Source: Shewanella corallii (GTDB lineage: Bacteria > Pseudomonadota > Gammaproteobacteria > Enterobacterales > Shewanellaceae). From it: a stretch of DNA of 64,000 bases. The DNA lies in NCBI RefSeq assembly GCF_023349125.1, contig NZ_JAKIKT010000002.1:794567-858566 (forward strand), in the 5' to 3' direction. Positions 17,269-26,477 of the stretch are shown here, in pieces. The position numbers were made by a program, and so were the translations under genes. The notes beneath the pieces are model-generated. The model was given only the letters and a program-made list of their open reading frames with translations. It was not told the origin of the DNA and searched no databases. Positions within the stretch are counted from its first letter, which is position 1. Each line of letters starts with the position of its first letter.

Positions 17269-18516
17269 ATGCTGCAATCCCTACTTGGCATTATCGCCCT
17301 GTTGGCGCTGGGCTTCGCTTGCTCCAACGCCAGAACCCGTATTAACTGGCGCACCGTGGGTGGCGCTCTGGTTATCCAGCTAGCCGTCGCCGGTTTTGTA
17401 CTGGCCACCGACTTTGGTGCCAGCGTACTGCTGTCTATCTCTAACGGTGTGTCTAACGTATTGGGCTATGCCTCTAAAGGTATCGGCTTTGTATTTGGTA
17501 ACCTGGTGACCTTCCAGGTAGAAAACCTGGGCTTTATCTTTGCCTTCCAGGTACTGCCGGCCATTATCTTTACCTCGGCCCTGATCAGCCTGCTGCACTA
17601 TATGGGCATCATGCAGCTGTTCGTTAAAATCCTGGGTGGCGGTCTGCAGAAGATTATCGGCTCGTCCAAGGCCGAATCCATGAACTCCATCGCCAACACT
17701 GTGTGTGGTCAGACCGAGTCGCCACTGTTTATCAAACCATTTCACCCATACCTGACCAAGTCAGAGATATTCGCCATCATGGTAGGTGGTCTGGCGTCTA
17801 TCGCGGGTTCGATCCTGGCAGGTCTGGCCGGTATGGGCGTAGATATCGAATACCTGGTTATGGCGTGCTTTATGTCAGCGCCTGCTGGCCTGCTGTTCGC
17901 CAAGCTGTTAATTCCGGAAACCGAAACCCCGGTCAATGACGTGCCTGAATTGCCGGACGATGAAAAGCCAACCAACTTTATCGACGCTATCGCCAAAGGC
18001 GCTATCAATGGTCTGAAGATTGCCGTTGTGGTTGGTGCCATCCTGATTGCCTGTATCGGCTTGATGGAGATGCTGAACGGTATTATCGGTTGGTTTGGTG
18101 CTCTGTTTGGCAAGGATAACCTGACTCTGGAACTGATCCTGGGATACCTGTTTGCACCAGTGGCCTGGTTGATCGGTATCCCTTGGGCTGAAGCCACGGT
18201 CGCCGGTAACTTTATTGCTCAGAAGCTGGTACTGAACGAGTTCGTGGCATTCGCAGGTTTCGCGCCTTACATCGACGGCGAGACTCTGGTTGCTGCCACC
18301 GGTGAAGCCATGTCTCCAAAAACTGTTGCTGTACTGACGGTAGCCTTGTGTGGTTTTGCCAACATAGGTTCAGTTTCCATGGTGGTTGCAGCGCTGAGCA
18401 CCATGATCCCAAGACAGTCTGGCTACATCGCCTCTGTGGGCATGAAGGTATTGCTGGCAGCGACTCTGGCCAACCTGATGTCTGCCACTATTGTTGGTCT
18501 GTTTATGGCCTTCTAA
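17269..18516 (+). CDS. nupC: Concentrative nucleoside transporter, NupC/CNT family (copy 2)
   Basis: This 415-residue paralogue of the upstream transporter is nearly colinear with it along its length and very similar by eye. It keeps the CNT landmarks GNLVTFQVENLGFIFAFQVLPAIIF, ESMNSIANTVCGQTESPLF, GGLASIAGSILAGLAGMGVD and LNEFVAFAGFAPY. Synonymous codon choice looks more biased towards common codons (GGT, CTG, GTA) than in copy 1, suggesting higher expression. It follows the quinone reductase by 21 bases and ends in a strong terminator. The retained GQTESP motif is the common form in characterised CNTs, so this is likely the main nucleoside porter. Confidence 0.94.
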   Translation: MLQSLLGIIALLALGFACSNARTRINWRTVGGALVIQLAVAGFVLATDFGASVLLSISNGVSNVLGYASKGIGFVFGNLVTFQVENLGFIFAFQVLPAIIFTSALISLLHYMGIMQLFVKILGGGLQKIIGSSKAESMNSIANTVCGQTESPLFIKPFHPYLTKSEIFAIMVGGLASIAGSILAGLAGMGVDIEYLVMACFMSAPAGLLFAKLLIPETETPVNDVPELPDDEKPTNFIDAIAKGAINGLKIAVVVGAILIACIGLMEMLNGIIGWFGALFGKDNLTLELILGYLFAPVAWLIGIPWAEATVAGNFIAQKLVLNEFVAFAGFAPYIDGETLVAATGEAMSPKTVAVLTVALCGFANIGSVSMVVAALSTMIPRQSGYIASVGMKVLLAATLANLMSATIVGLFMAF

Positions 18517-18534
18517 TAAGAGCTTATAATCATT

Positions 18535-18566
18535 AAGGGCATAGCCAACTGGCTATGCCCTTTTTT
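18535..18566 (+). terminator. Terminator of nupC copy 2
   Basis: AAGGGCATAGCC-AACT-GGCTATGCCCTT is a 12-base perfect stem followed by further T residues. Confidence 0.94.
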
Positions 18567-18851
18567 GTTTTTATATTCTAACTTGCTCAATGCTCTGCTC
18601 TCCCTTCCCCCGTCAAGCAATCACTACAAACTCACACCAAAATACAAACAAGACCGCAAACTATTTAACTGAGATTCAAGAAAAATTTCTGTACCATGTC
18701 GATTAATTCATTCGGGATTATCGGCGTAAGGGCCGGGAGTCATCACCAATACTCATTAAAGAGCTGATCGTTACTGTCTGTTTATGTTTTTTCAAGAAAG
18801 ATGCAGGCCCAGGTATGTGCGACTAAGCCAACAATGCTGGGAGAAAGCATC

Positions 18852-20426
18852 ATGTCGACTGTAAGCAATACTATAAAAGCCGCGTCCGTTACCCCGCCGA
18901 AAACTCTGGTGGAGAAACTGGGCCTCAACAACCCCGCCTTTTGGCTCAGTGGTGGGTTTCTCACTCTATTTGTGGCACTAGCCCTGTATGACAAGGCTCT
19001 GCTGTCCCAACTGGTCAACACAGGCTTTGCCTGGTCCGAAAGCGTATTCGGCCCCTATTGGCAATTGCTGATGCTGATGACCTTTATTATCGCCATTGGC
19101 CTGGCAGTAGCCCGCACCGGAGCCGTGCGCCTCGGCGGTCTGGCCAGGCCTGAGATAGACAGTTTCCGATGGATGGCGATATTACTCTGCACCCTGCTGG
19201 CCGGAGGCGGTGTATTCTGGGCCGCCGCCGAGCCTATCGCCCACTATGTCACTCCTCCGCCGGTATTTGGCACTGAAGATAACAACACCCTGATGGCCTT
19301 CAATGCTCTGTCTCAAGCCTTTATGCATTGGGGCTTTCTCGCCTGGACTATTCTGGGCAGTCTCACATCAATTGTGTTGATGCATCTTCATTACGACAAA
19401 GGCCTGCCACTGCAACCACGGACATTGCTCTATCCGGTTTTTGGCGAACGTGTGCTCAAGGGACCTCTGGGCGCCGCAATTGATGCCTGCTGTATTGTCG
19501 CTGTGGCAGCGGGAACCATTGGTCCCATCGGCTTTTTGGGACTGCAGATCAGCTATGCCCTCAACGCCCTGTTTGAAATTCCCGACGGTTTCACTACCCA
19601 GTTTATTGTGATCCTGATGGCGATTGTGATTTACACCATTTCCGCCCTGAGTGGCGTAAACCGGGGCATTCAAATACTCAGTCGCTACAACGTCATCCTG
19701 GCTGTTGCCCTGCTCGCCTATATTCTGATTTTTGGCCCTACCAGCTTTATCATTAATGGCTACCTACATGGCATGGGCAGCATGATAGATAACTTTGTGC
19801 CGATGGCGACTTATCGTGCCGATGAGGGCTGGCTCAGCTGGTGGACAGTGTTTTTCTGGGGTTGGTTTATGGGCTATGGCCCTATGATGGCCATTTTTAT
19901 CGCCCGTATTTCACGGGGCAGAACCATACGTGAACTGGTGCTGGCCATCAGCTTTATTGCCCCCGTTATTACCTGCTTTTGGTTCACTGTTGTGGGCGGC
20001 TCGGGTCTGGCATTTGAAATTGCTTCACCGGGTTCAGTGAGTGGCGCATTTGAAGGCTTTAACCTGCCGGCAGCTCTATTGGCGATCACTCAGCAACTGC
20101 CTTTGCCTATTCTGATCTCCATTCTGTTTCTTATACTGACCACGGTTTTCATCGTCACCACAGGTGACTCCATGACCTATACCATCAGTGTAGTGATCAG
20201 TGGAGAGACCGAACCCAATGCGATTATCCGCAGCTTTTGGGGCATCATGATGGGCGCTACCGCACTGATTTTGATCTCCCTGGGGTCAGGAGGCATTCAG
20301 GCGCTGCAATCCTTTATCGTGATTACGGCTGTACCGGTTTCATTGATACTGCTGCCTTCATTATGGACCGCACCCAGAATGGCCAGAGTCATGGCGAAAA
20401 ATCAGGGGATCAATCTCGATAACTGA
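18852..20426 (+). CDS. BCCT-family transporter (betaine/choline/carnitine type)
   Basis: From ATG 18852 (GGGAG about eight bases upstream; an ATG at 18801 would add 17 odd residues) the product has 524 residues and about twelve membrane helices. The family signature is present in a variant form: WWTVFFWGWFMGYGPMMAIF followed by the conserved IARISRGRTIREL. Canonical BCCT carriers have a W-x-W-W-x-S/A-W-x-P-F segment; here the aromatic box is altered to F-x-G-W-F-M-G-Y-G-P, which may mean a substrate other than glycine betaine. No osmoregulatory or choline-oxidation genes are adjacent. The likely role is uptake of a quaternary ammonium or related zwitterion. Confidence 0.88.
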   Translation: MSTVSNTIKAASVTPPKTLVEKLGLNNPAFWLSGGFLTLFVALALYDKALLSQLVNTGFAWSESVFGPYWQLLMLMTFIIAIGLAVARTGAVRLGGLARPEIDSFRWMAILLCTLLAGGGVFWAAAEPIAHYVTPPPVFGTEDNNTLMAFNALSQAFMHWGFLAWTILGSLTSIVLMHLHYDKGLPLQPRTLLYPVFGERVLKGPLGAAIDACCIVAVAAGTIGPIGFLGLQISYALNALFEIPDGFTTQFIVILMAIVIYTISALSGVNRGIQILSRYNVILAVALLAYILIFGPTSFIINGYLHGMGSMIDNFVPMATYRADEGWLSWWTVFFWGWFMGYGPMMAIFIARISRGRTIRELVLAISFIAPVITCFWFTVVGGSGLAFEIASPGSVSGAFEGFNLPAALLAITQQLPLPILISILFLILTTVFIVTTGDSMTYTISVVISGETEPNAIIRSFWGIMMGATALILISLGSGGIQALQSFIVITAVPVSLILLPSLWTAPRMARVMAKNQGINLDN

Positions 20427-20482
20427 TACCAATCCGTATGAGCGGATGCCACGCCCCTGAAACCCTGGGTCGTGGCAATCCA

Positions 20483-21367
20483 TCACATCTCCAGCCTTTG
20501 CTTCACAAAGTCGATAAAGCACTTCACTTTAAGCGGCACATAGCGACGGTTCAGATACACGGCATTAATGGGTAACTCCCTAGCCTGATAGGCTGACAGC
20601 ACTCTCACCAGCTGTCCACTTTGTAGCGCCGCCGTCAGCATCCACTCGGGCAACAGTGCAATGCCGTTATCGGCAAGCGCCAACTCCAGCAAGGTGTCAC
20701 CATTGTCACACTGCAACCGGCCACCCACCTGCACCGAAACCAGCTCTTCCCCCTGATGAAATTGCCATAGATGACTCGACCTGAACCGGGAGTAACTGAT
20801 ACAGGCATGTGCAGTCAGATCTGAGGGATGCTCCGGGACACCGGCCTGTTGCAAATAACAAGGAGACGCTACCGCCACCATTGGATTAGCCAACAATGGC
20901 CTGGCCACCAGACTTGAGTCTTCCAATTGACTGGCACGAATGGCGACATCAATACCATCACTCAATAGGTCAACATGGGCATCACTGAGGGACAGGCTTA
21001 ACTGAATATCGGGGTAGGTATCCAGAAACTCTTTAACGACAGGCGCCAGTAATATTCTGCCGATAGCCACAGGAGCAGCCACTCTGAGCATACCTCTTGG
21101 CCTGCTGATATCGCCTTTTAATCTGGACTCCAACTCATCCAGCTCTTCCAGCATCGCCAGCGCATGGCGGTAATATTCCTCTCCGGCTGGGGTAAGTAGT
21201 AGCTCCCGACTGGAGCGACTGAGCAGGCGAATACCCAACATCTCCTCCAATGCCGCCACCCGTTTACTGACAGTTCCCTGCGAGCTACCCAACTCTCTGG
21301 CTACTGCGGAAAAACTGTGGCTTTGCACCACACGCACAAAGGTCCGAATCGCCGTAATCTTATCCAT
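20483..21367 (-). CDS. LysR-type transcriptional regulator
   Basis: The start is placed at ATG 21367 (MDKITAIRTFVRVVQ…), the usual beginning of this subfamily; an upstream ATG at 21433 would add 22 atypical residues. The 294-residue product has the winged HTH (SFSAVARELGSSQGTVSKRVAALEEMLGIRLL, residues about 19-50). An effector-binding domain follows, with the typical GMLRVAAPVAIGRILLAPVVKEF opening. It lies 140 bases from, and divergent to, the SnoaL-like/peroxiredoxin operon, so it probably controls that operon and itself. The effector is unknown. Confidence 0.9.
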   Translation of the reverse strand: MDKITAIRTFVRVVQSHSFSAVARELGSSQGTVSKRVAALEEMLGIRLLSRSSRELLLTPAGEEYYRHALAMLEELDELESRLKGDISRPRGMLRVAAPVAIGRILLAPVVKEFLDTYPDIQLSLSLSDAHVDLLSDGIDVAIRASQLEDSSLVARPLLANPMVAVASPCYLQQAGVPEHPSDLTAHACISYSRFRSSHLWQFHQGEELVSVQVGGRLQCDNGDTLLELALADNGIALLPEWMLTAALQSGQLVRVLSAYQARELPINAVYLNRRYVPLKVKCFIDFVKQRLEM

Positions 21368-21507
21368 AACGCCCTGCTTCACCTGAGCTTCAACATCAGA
21401 ATTATATTCCCAACAGGAATAGATGCTATGCATTTTAGCTGGCTTCTATTACTTTTTCACGGGAGTAGACTGGCCTCAGTTTCAATTCGCAACCAAAGAG
21501 GCACACC

Positions 21508-22044
21508 ATGGATCTGCAACAACAACTGCAAATATTGCTCGACAAGCAAGCCATTACTGAAGTCATGTATAAATTCGCCCGGGCGCTGGATCGTGTCGAT
21601 GGCGAGCTGATGAAGTTTGCCTATTGGGAAGACGCCATTGAGGAACATCAGGACCCTATATTCCCGGATCTGTTTTTCTACAATGACAATGCCCACGCTT
21701 TCGTTGCCCCGGCGATGGAAGGATTTAAAGCCCTGAAGGCGACCCAGCACAGGATCAGTAACCCTCTGATTGAAGTGAAAGGCGATACAGCAAATGCCGA
21801 GGCCTATGTCTGGGCTTACCATGTACATGAAGAAGACGGTGTTGATAAAGAAGGGATTCTGGGTGGCCGTCACCACTTCCGTTTTGAGCGTCGACATGGC
21901 GAGTGGAAAATCATCCATCGCAATACGGTTTTCGACTGGAACCAGAACCTGACCGCCAGCGCCATCTGGGCTGATAGCTTCGAAGATAAATACCGGGGCA
22001 AGCGAGATAAAACTGACGCCAGCTATCAGTACCTCAGCTTCTAA
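21508..22044 (+). CDS. SnoaL-like / NTF2-fold protein
   Basis: This 178-residue cytoplasmic protein starts behind an AAAGAGG site. It has the SnoaL-like (NTF2-fold) pattern: an N-terminal helix DKQAITEVMYKFARALDRVDGEL, a strand with acidic/aromatic residues, and GGRHHFRFERRHGEWKIIHRNTVFDWNQ near the C-terminus. The fold forms a cone-shaped pocket used by dehydratases, isomerases and ring-hydroxylating dioxygenase small subunits. The reaction here cannot be inferred. It precedes a peroxiredoxin-like gene by about 70 bases and is divergent from a LysR gene, so it looks like the first gene of a small regulated operon. Confidence 0.8.
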   Translation: MDLQQQLQILLDKQAITEVMYKFARALDRVDGELMKFAYWEDAIEEHQDPIFPDLFFYNDNAHAFVAPAMEGFKALKATQHRISNPLIEVKGDTANAEAYVWAYHVHEEDGVDKEGILGGRHHFRFERRHGEWKIIHRNTVFDWNQNLTASAIWADSFEDKYRGKRDKTDASYQYLSF

Positions 22045-22116
22045 CTTGAGCTTTTTACCTGACTACCGCCGTCAGCTCCAGGCTGGCGGTGTCTCGGATA
22101 ACCAGGAGTATCTCTT

Positions 22117-22665
22117 ATGCCAAATAGTAAACTTATTGCAGGCCAGACATTTCCGGCACTGACGGTAAAACAGTTCAACTCTGAGCAACACGCCGCTCCC
22201 CTGGCATTACATCAACCAGCCAAAGGCTTCGACTGGCGTTTGCTGGTGATCTACCGGGGCAAACACTGCCCCCTTTGCACCCGTTATCTGGCTGAGTTGG
22301 AAGTCCTCAAGGAGGAGTTTTATGCAATCGGTGTGGATATCGCAGTGGCATCTGCAGACAGTCTGGTACAGGTGAGCGAACATATGGCCAATCTGACGCT
22401 GAGCTTCCCTATTGGTTATGACCTCACTACAGAGCAAATGCAGCAACTTGGGTTATACCTTTCAAGCCCCCGCAGCGCCGCAGAAACCGACCATGTTTTT
22501 GCCGAGCCCGGCCTGTTTGTGATTAACGACCACGGTGAGCTGCAGGTCATCGATATCTCCAACGGTCCATTTGCCCGGCCCGATCTAAAAACCCTGGCAG
22601 CAGGTTTGGCGTTTATCCGTAACCCGGAAAATAACTATCCGATACGTGGTACCTGGCACGCCTGA
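22117..22665 (+). CDS. Peroxiredoxin-like (AhpC/TSA) thioredoxin-fold protein
   Basis: This 182-residue protein has a thioredoxin-like fold with VIYRGKHCPLCTRYLAELEVL near residues 46-66. The first Cys aligns with the peroxidatic Cys of AhpC/TSA peroxiredoxins, and a second Cys is three residues on (CPLC), as in thioredoxins. GLFVINDHGELQVIDISNGPFARPDL follows. It may reduce peroxides or act as a thiol oxidoreductase. It has no signal peptide and is therefore cytoplasmic. It is co-oriented with the SnoaL-like gene and probably in the same transcript. The CXXC makes it atypical, so substrate and mechanism are open. Confidence 0.85.
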   Translation: MPNSKLIAGQTFPALTVKQFNSEQHAAPLALHQPAKGFDWRLLVIYRGKHCPLCTRYLAELEVLKEEFYAIGVDIAVASADSLVQVSEHMANLTLSFPIGYDLTTEQMQQLGLYLSSPRSAAETDHVFAEPGLFVINDHGELQVIDISNGPFARPDLKTLAAGLAFIRNPENNYPIRGTWHA

Positions 22666-22774
22666 CGTTTCTCACAATCAGTCTCGAACATATGTCGCTA
22701 CATTTCCGGCAAGCAGAATTTCCTTGGCTATACTCAATTCAGGTAGGTCAATAAGGACAACGAGGACACCCTGT

Positions 22775-22951
22775 ATGAGTGACAAACTGCTATCTCTTGA
22801 CGAAGTCTGTGAAATTTTGGGTCAGTCACCAACCACGATTAAACGCTATGCCAGAGAGAACCTGCTCAGCAGCGTGCAGGACGGTGACGAACTAAAATTC
22901 CCTGAGCCGGAAGTTATGCGTTATCTGGAGTTTTCCAAACGACTCGGCTAA
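22775..22951 (+). CDS. Small helix-turn-helix protein (MerR/excisionase-like), 58 residues
   Basis: ATG 22775 has a GAGG ribosome site about ten bases upstream and the reading frame ends at a strong terminator. The product is essentially a single winged-helix DNA-binding unit: LLSLDEVCEILGQSPTTIKRYARENLLSSVQDGDELKFPEPEVMRYLEF. This resembles the MerR N-terminal/excisionase (HTH_17) domain with no effector domain. It could be an autonomous regulator of its own operon. No integrase or phage gene is nearby, so an excisionase role is unlikely. Confidence 0.8.
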   Translation: MSDKLLSLDEVCEILGQSPTTIKRYARENLLSSVQDGDELKFPEPEVMRYLEFSKRLG

Positions 22952-22967
22952 TCCGTTAACACTGATT

Positions 22968-22996
22968 AAAGAGCCCTTTTACGGGCTCTTTTTTTA
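22968..22996 (+). terminator. Terminator after the mini-HTH gene
   Basis: AAAGAGCCC-TTTTAC-GGGCTCTTTTTTT forms a 9-base stem with a long T-tract. Confidence 0.93.
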
Positions 22997-23239
22997 CATA
23001 TGTAACAGCCGCATTTGCAAATGGACTTTCATTAAATATTAATAAAGAGATTAAAATCACAACCAGACGCCGATTTGTGAACAGCAACAGAATTCACAAT
23101 GCAATTATCAATAACTTACCCCATAAACCGCTGAAAATCCTTCCTGTATCATATGTATCACCCCAGGACGGGGTATCGCCAACACGCCCTTTGAGGACTA
23201 CACTGCGCGGGTTTTTAACCCCTATACAGAGAGTCCACT

Positions 23240-24592
23240 ATGAAATCCAGATTGTTGTTGCTCCCTTTGGTTGCTTCCCTCGGCGCCTGCAGTGGCGGTC
23301 ACGATGAAGGTCCGGTTAATCCACCGGTACCGGAAGCAGCACCAAGCCTGATTTCAGGTGAGTTGACCGCCCTGAACAAAGACACAGGTGCAGCAACTAT
23401 TGGCAACCACCAACTAAACCTGAGCAACGCCACTATCAGCCGCAGCAGCGATTTAAGCCAACTTAAAGTAGGTATGTTGCTAACAGTTCAGGCCAATCCA
23501 GAAGGCGTTGTCAGCCAAATCCAATTTGATGACCTGCTCAGTGCTCCAGTGACCTCTAACAAAAATGGGAAGCTGGAAGTAGCTGGATTTGAAATCGTCA
23601 CCACGCAAGACATTAGTAAGTTTACTATTGGTCAAATGGTCGAAGTTAGTGGTTACCCATTGGATGGAAAAAGCATCCAGACTACTTTCATTGAAATCGA
23701 AAGTGACAAAGATAGCGCTGTTGAAGAAAGTGAAATCGAAGGCGCTGTTACCCAATTAAATGATGCAAAGACTGAGTTCATGCTGGGTAACGTGCTAGTA
23801 AAAGTTCAACACGTAGACAAATCTGAGCAATTGAAAAACGGTGTATGGGTTGAGGTTGACGGTACTCTGGACGCCGACAAAACGGCTGATGCTTGGGCTA
23901 ATCTGCGCATCGAACAGGCCAACGTCCAAGTTGATACTCCGGACTATACCGATGTCGATGGTGATATTGAAATCTCTGGGCGTATCAGCTGGGTGGCTCA
24001 GGACAAGAGTCACATGGTGGTAAACCAAAATTTAGCTGTAGGCATTCTGAAATCTACAGATTTTGATGATGACAAAACCTCTGCCGACCTTATACCAGGT
24101 GCTCTGGTTGAAGTGGAAGGTAACTGGGACACTGGCGCCATGCGTCTTAATGCCACTGAGGTCGAATTTGAAGGTAGCGATGATGTCCCTGTTGAACTGC
24201 CGGAATTCGAAGCTCAAGGCTATGCCGATTACAACGCCGATACCGGTGTGATGACTATGAATGCTATTCCATTCTATGTATCACCCCGCACTCAGTTTGA
24301 AGATAGTCTTAATAAAGATCGCAGCTTCACCAACGAGTGGGTTGAGTTCTCTGGCTACCAACAGGGTAACGACTATCTGGTACAGGAAGTTGAAAGTGAC
24401 GAAATTGACACCTCCCGTGTAGAGCTGGAAGGCAAAGTTGTCGATGGCGTTGGCTTCTCCGCAACTCTACTGGGTTATCAAGTCATCAACAATCAGTTGG
24501 CCCAGTATATTGGCAAACAGGTTGAAGCAGAATGCGATCGCACTCCTGACAACAAGCTGGATAACTGCTCCGTAGAGCAGGACAACGACTAA
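23240..24592 (+). CDS. Lipoprotein with repeated DUF5666 domains
   Basis: This 450-residue protein has a lipoprotein signal (LLLPLVASLGAC, Cys near residue 17), so it is anchored to a membrane by lipid. The remainder is acidic and beta-rich, made of several DUF5666-like units of about 65-75 residues of the form …G-x-hydrophobic-(V/A)-x-G-x-x… (for example VKVGMLLTVQANPEGVVSQI, FTIGQMVEVSGYPL, GVWVEVDGTLDADKTADAWANLRIE). The family has small OB-like barrels and no known activity. The gene is monocistronic with its own terminator. The function is unknown; an envelope adhesion or structural role is only a guess. Confidence 0.8.
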   Translation: MKSRLLLLPLVASLGACSGGHDEGPVNPPVPEAAPSLISGELTALNKDTGAATIGNHQLNLSNATISRSSDLSQLKVGMLLTVQANPEGVVSQIQFDDLLSAPVTSNKNGKLEVAGFEIVTTQDISKFTIGQMVEVSGYPLDGKSIQTTFIEIESDKDSAVEESEIEGAVTQLNDAKTEFMLGNVLVKVQHVDKSEQLKNGVWVEVDGTLDADKTADAWANLRIEQANVQVDTPDYTDVDGDIEISGRISWVAQDKSHMVVNQNLAVGILKSTDFDDDKTSADLIPGALVEVEGNWDTGAMRLNATEVEFEGSDDVPVELPEFEAQGYADYNADTGVMTMNAIPFYVSPRTQFEDSLNKDRSFTNEWVEFSGYQQGNDYLVQEVESDEIDTSRVELEGKVVDGVGFSATLLGYQVINNQLAQYIGKQVEAECDRTPDNKLDNCSVEQDND

Positions 24593-24609
24593 CCCTCGAT
24601 ATCAATGTT

Positions 24610-24633
24610 AAGGCGCCCATGTGGCGCCTTTTT
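24610..24633 (+). terminator. Terminator of the DUF5666 lipoprotein gene
   Basis: AAGGCGCC-CATGT-GGCGCCTTTTTG forms an 8-base GC-rich stem plus T-tract. Confidence 0.92.
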
Positions 24634-24769
24634 GTTACCTTCATTTCCAGACTGACATACAAAACATTCGGGGAATCACTCGACTAGCAGCACTATCTGT
24701 CTTAACTTCTTTATTACTGATAACAATCCTCTCTTTCACGGAAAATCATTAATTGGAGCCAATTCAGGG

Positions 24770-25711
24770 ATGCACAGACTGACCCACCTCAACGGCATCA
24801 GGGCCTTTGAGGCCGCCGCCAGACACAAAAGTTTTGCGCTTGCCGCCCAGGAGTTAAATGTCACCCCGGCCGCCGTCGGCCAGCAAGTCAGACAATTGGA
24901 AGACTGGTTGGGCATCAAATTGTTTGTTCGCAGCCAATCAGGTCAAAGCCGATTAACCTTAACACCGGAAGCAGAAACGGCACTGCCTGAGTTCCAGCAG
25001 GGATTGGCGCATCTCACTCAGGGATTGGATCTGCTGAAAAGCCCCGGCAGCGAGCAGGTAACCCTCGCCCTGAGTCCCTCTATCGCCAGTAAGTGGTTGA
25101 TGCCTAAACTGGCTGAGTTCCAGCAGCGCTATCCGGACATCAGCCTGAATATCGATACCAGTATTCAACTGATGGACTATCAGGCGGCGGGCATAGATAT
25201 AGGCATACGTTATGGTCAGGGAGACTGGCCTGCACTGGACTCCTGTCTGCTGATGAAAGAAAGGGTCTTCCCTGTATGCGCACCCGAGCTGCAACATCAG
25301 GGGCTTAGCGACCCGGGTCAACTCGCCGATTACCCGGTACTTTATGATATGTCGGTAGCCAACAATCCGGCCTACCCCAGTTGGCAATCCTGGCATCAAA
25401 GCCAGCAACTCACTCAGCCAAAACTCAATGGCCTTAAAATTAATAGCTCTGCAGACTTAATAGATGCCGCCATTCGCGGCCAGGGAGTGGCATTGGGACG
25501 TGAGGTGCTGGTGTCAGAGGATATTCAGTCCGGTAATTTGGTTTGTCCCTTTGGCACCGACAGCTTCTGGATGACCTCAGCTATGGCCTACTATCTGGTG
25601 TGGCCCGATAACAAGCCCATCACCAGAGTAGTAGAGCTATTAAAGGAGTGGCTTATCGAGCAAGCCAGGTTAACCCCTAAGTACTGCGAGGCACGCAGTA
25701 AGTCAGGTTAA
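24770..25711 (+). CDS. LysR-type regulator, GcvA-like
   Basis: This 313-residue protein starts with RLTHLNGIRAFEAAARHKSFALAAQELNVTPAAVGQQVRQLEDWLGIKLF. This is the GcvA-type winged HTH, in which AAVGQQV replaces the more common SAVSRQI. A type 2 periplasmic-binding-like effector domain follows (VTLALSPSIASKWLMPKLAEFQQRYPDISLNI). Its last 35 bases overlap the 3' end of the convergent persulfide dioxygenase gene. Neither gene has a clear private terminator there, so transcripts from the two strands may interfere. The regulated gene is not evident because the upstream neighbour is an unrelated lipoprotein gene. Confidence 0.88.
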   Translation: MHRLTHLNGIRAFEAAARHKSFALAAQELNVTPAAVGQQVRQLEDWLGIKLFVRSQSGQSRLTLTPEAETALPEFQQGLAHLTQGLDLLKSPGSEQVTLALSPSIASKWLMPKLAEFQQRYPDISLNIDTSIQLMDYQAAGIDIGIRYGQGDWPALDSCLLMKERVFPVCAPELQHQGLSDPGQLADYPVLYDMSVANNPAYPSWQSWHQSQQLTQPKLNGLKINSSADLIDAAIRGQGVALGREVLVSEDIQSGNLVCPFGTDSFWMTSAMAYYLVWPDNKPITRVVELLKEWLIEQARLTPKYCEARSKSG

Positions 25712-26465
25712 AGGGCACAGCGACATTTAACATTCGCGGTGCGTCCAGTCCCTTATCTCTCTGCAATCGGCAGCAGGAAAACACCTTTGCTGTCGTATCC
25801 TGATTGAGCATCACATTGCCCTGCTTGTGCTCAGACAGAGGCTTATCACTGATCGCATCATTGCCCTCCCCTGGATAATCATGACAAAGAAAGACCCGGG
25901 TTTGATCCGGCAATTGATACAGGCGCTTTATGGATGCGAACATCTCATCTGCACTACCGCCGGGGAAATCTGCTCTGCCCGTCCCTTTTGACGGATTCAT
26001 CAACAGGTCACCGACAAACAGCGCATCCTTGATCAGATAGGAGACACATGACTCGGTGTGACCCGGGGTGGCAATAACGCCCACCATGTCACCTCCCAAC
26101 ATCAACTGGCTGTCACTGTCGAGCAACAGGTCATAGCCAGCTAACGGCTTACCTCCCAGTGACTGTTTCCATTTTGAATACACAGCCTCAACGCCTTTTC
26201 CTATGCCAATCAGCCCGCCCATTTTCACTCTCAGATAAGGGGCTGCGGATAGGTGGTCGGCATGAATATGGGTTTCCAGCAGGTACTTGAGCCTGGCACC
26301 TATTTTTGCCAGGTAATCTATCAGCTTATCGGCAAAGTGAGTGTCAAAGTCATTACCATCGATATCCAGTACCGGGTCGATAATCATAGCTTCACCATTC
26401 TGCGATACCACATAGGTGAAGGTGCCACTGGTTTCATGATAAAAAGACTGTACGTCCATATTCAT
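25677..26465 (-). CDS. Metallo-beta-lactamase-fold persulfide dioxygenase (ETHE1/Blh-like)
   Basis: The 262-residue protein has the metal-binding motif THIHADHLSAAPYL near residues 65-78, a GHTESCVSY His near 134, GDLLM as the bridging Asp region near 151, and LCHDYPGEG near 195. It also has the GTGRADFPGG stretch that marks ETHE1-type sulfur dioxygenases rather than glyoxalase II. Such enzymes use mononuclear iron to oxidise glutathione persulfide to sulfite. A GST gene lies 12 bases upstream in the same direction, suiting a glutathione-based substrate. The 3' end overlaps a convergent LysR gene by 35 bases. Confidence 0.87.
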   Translation of the reverse strand: MNMDVQSFYHETSGTFTYVVSQNGEAMIIDPVLDIDGNDFDTHFADKLIDYLAKIGARLKYLLETHIHADHLSAAPYLRVKMGGLIGIGKGVEAVYSKWKQSLGGKPLAGYDLLLDSDSQLMLGGDMVGVIATPGHTESCVSYLIKDALFVGDLLMNPSKGTGRADFPGGSADEMFASIKRLYQLPDQTRVFLCHDYPGEGNDAISDKPLSEHKQGNVMLNQDTTAKVFSCCRLQRDKGLDAPRMLNVAVPFNLTYCVPRST

Positions 26466-26477
26466 TTCCCCCTTCTG

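Noticed and set aside
20448..20477. TGCCACG…CGTGGCA hairpin after the BCCT gene as a terminator
   Set aside because: There is no T-tract on either strand and the stem is interrupted; it could be a 3' structure but is not called as a terminator.
23077..23307. Short frame before the DUF5666 lipoprotein
   Set aside because: It overlaps the lipoprotein signal peptide in another frame and has no convincing start signal.
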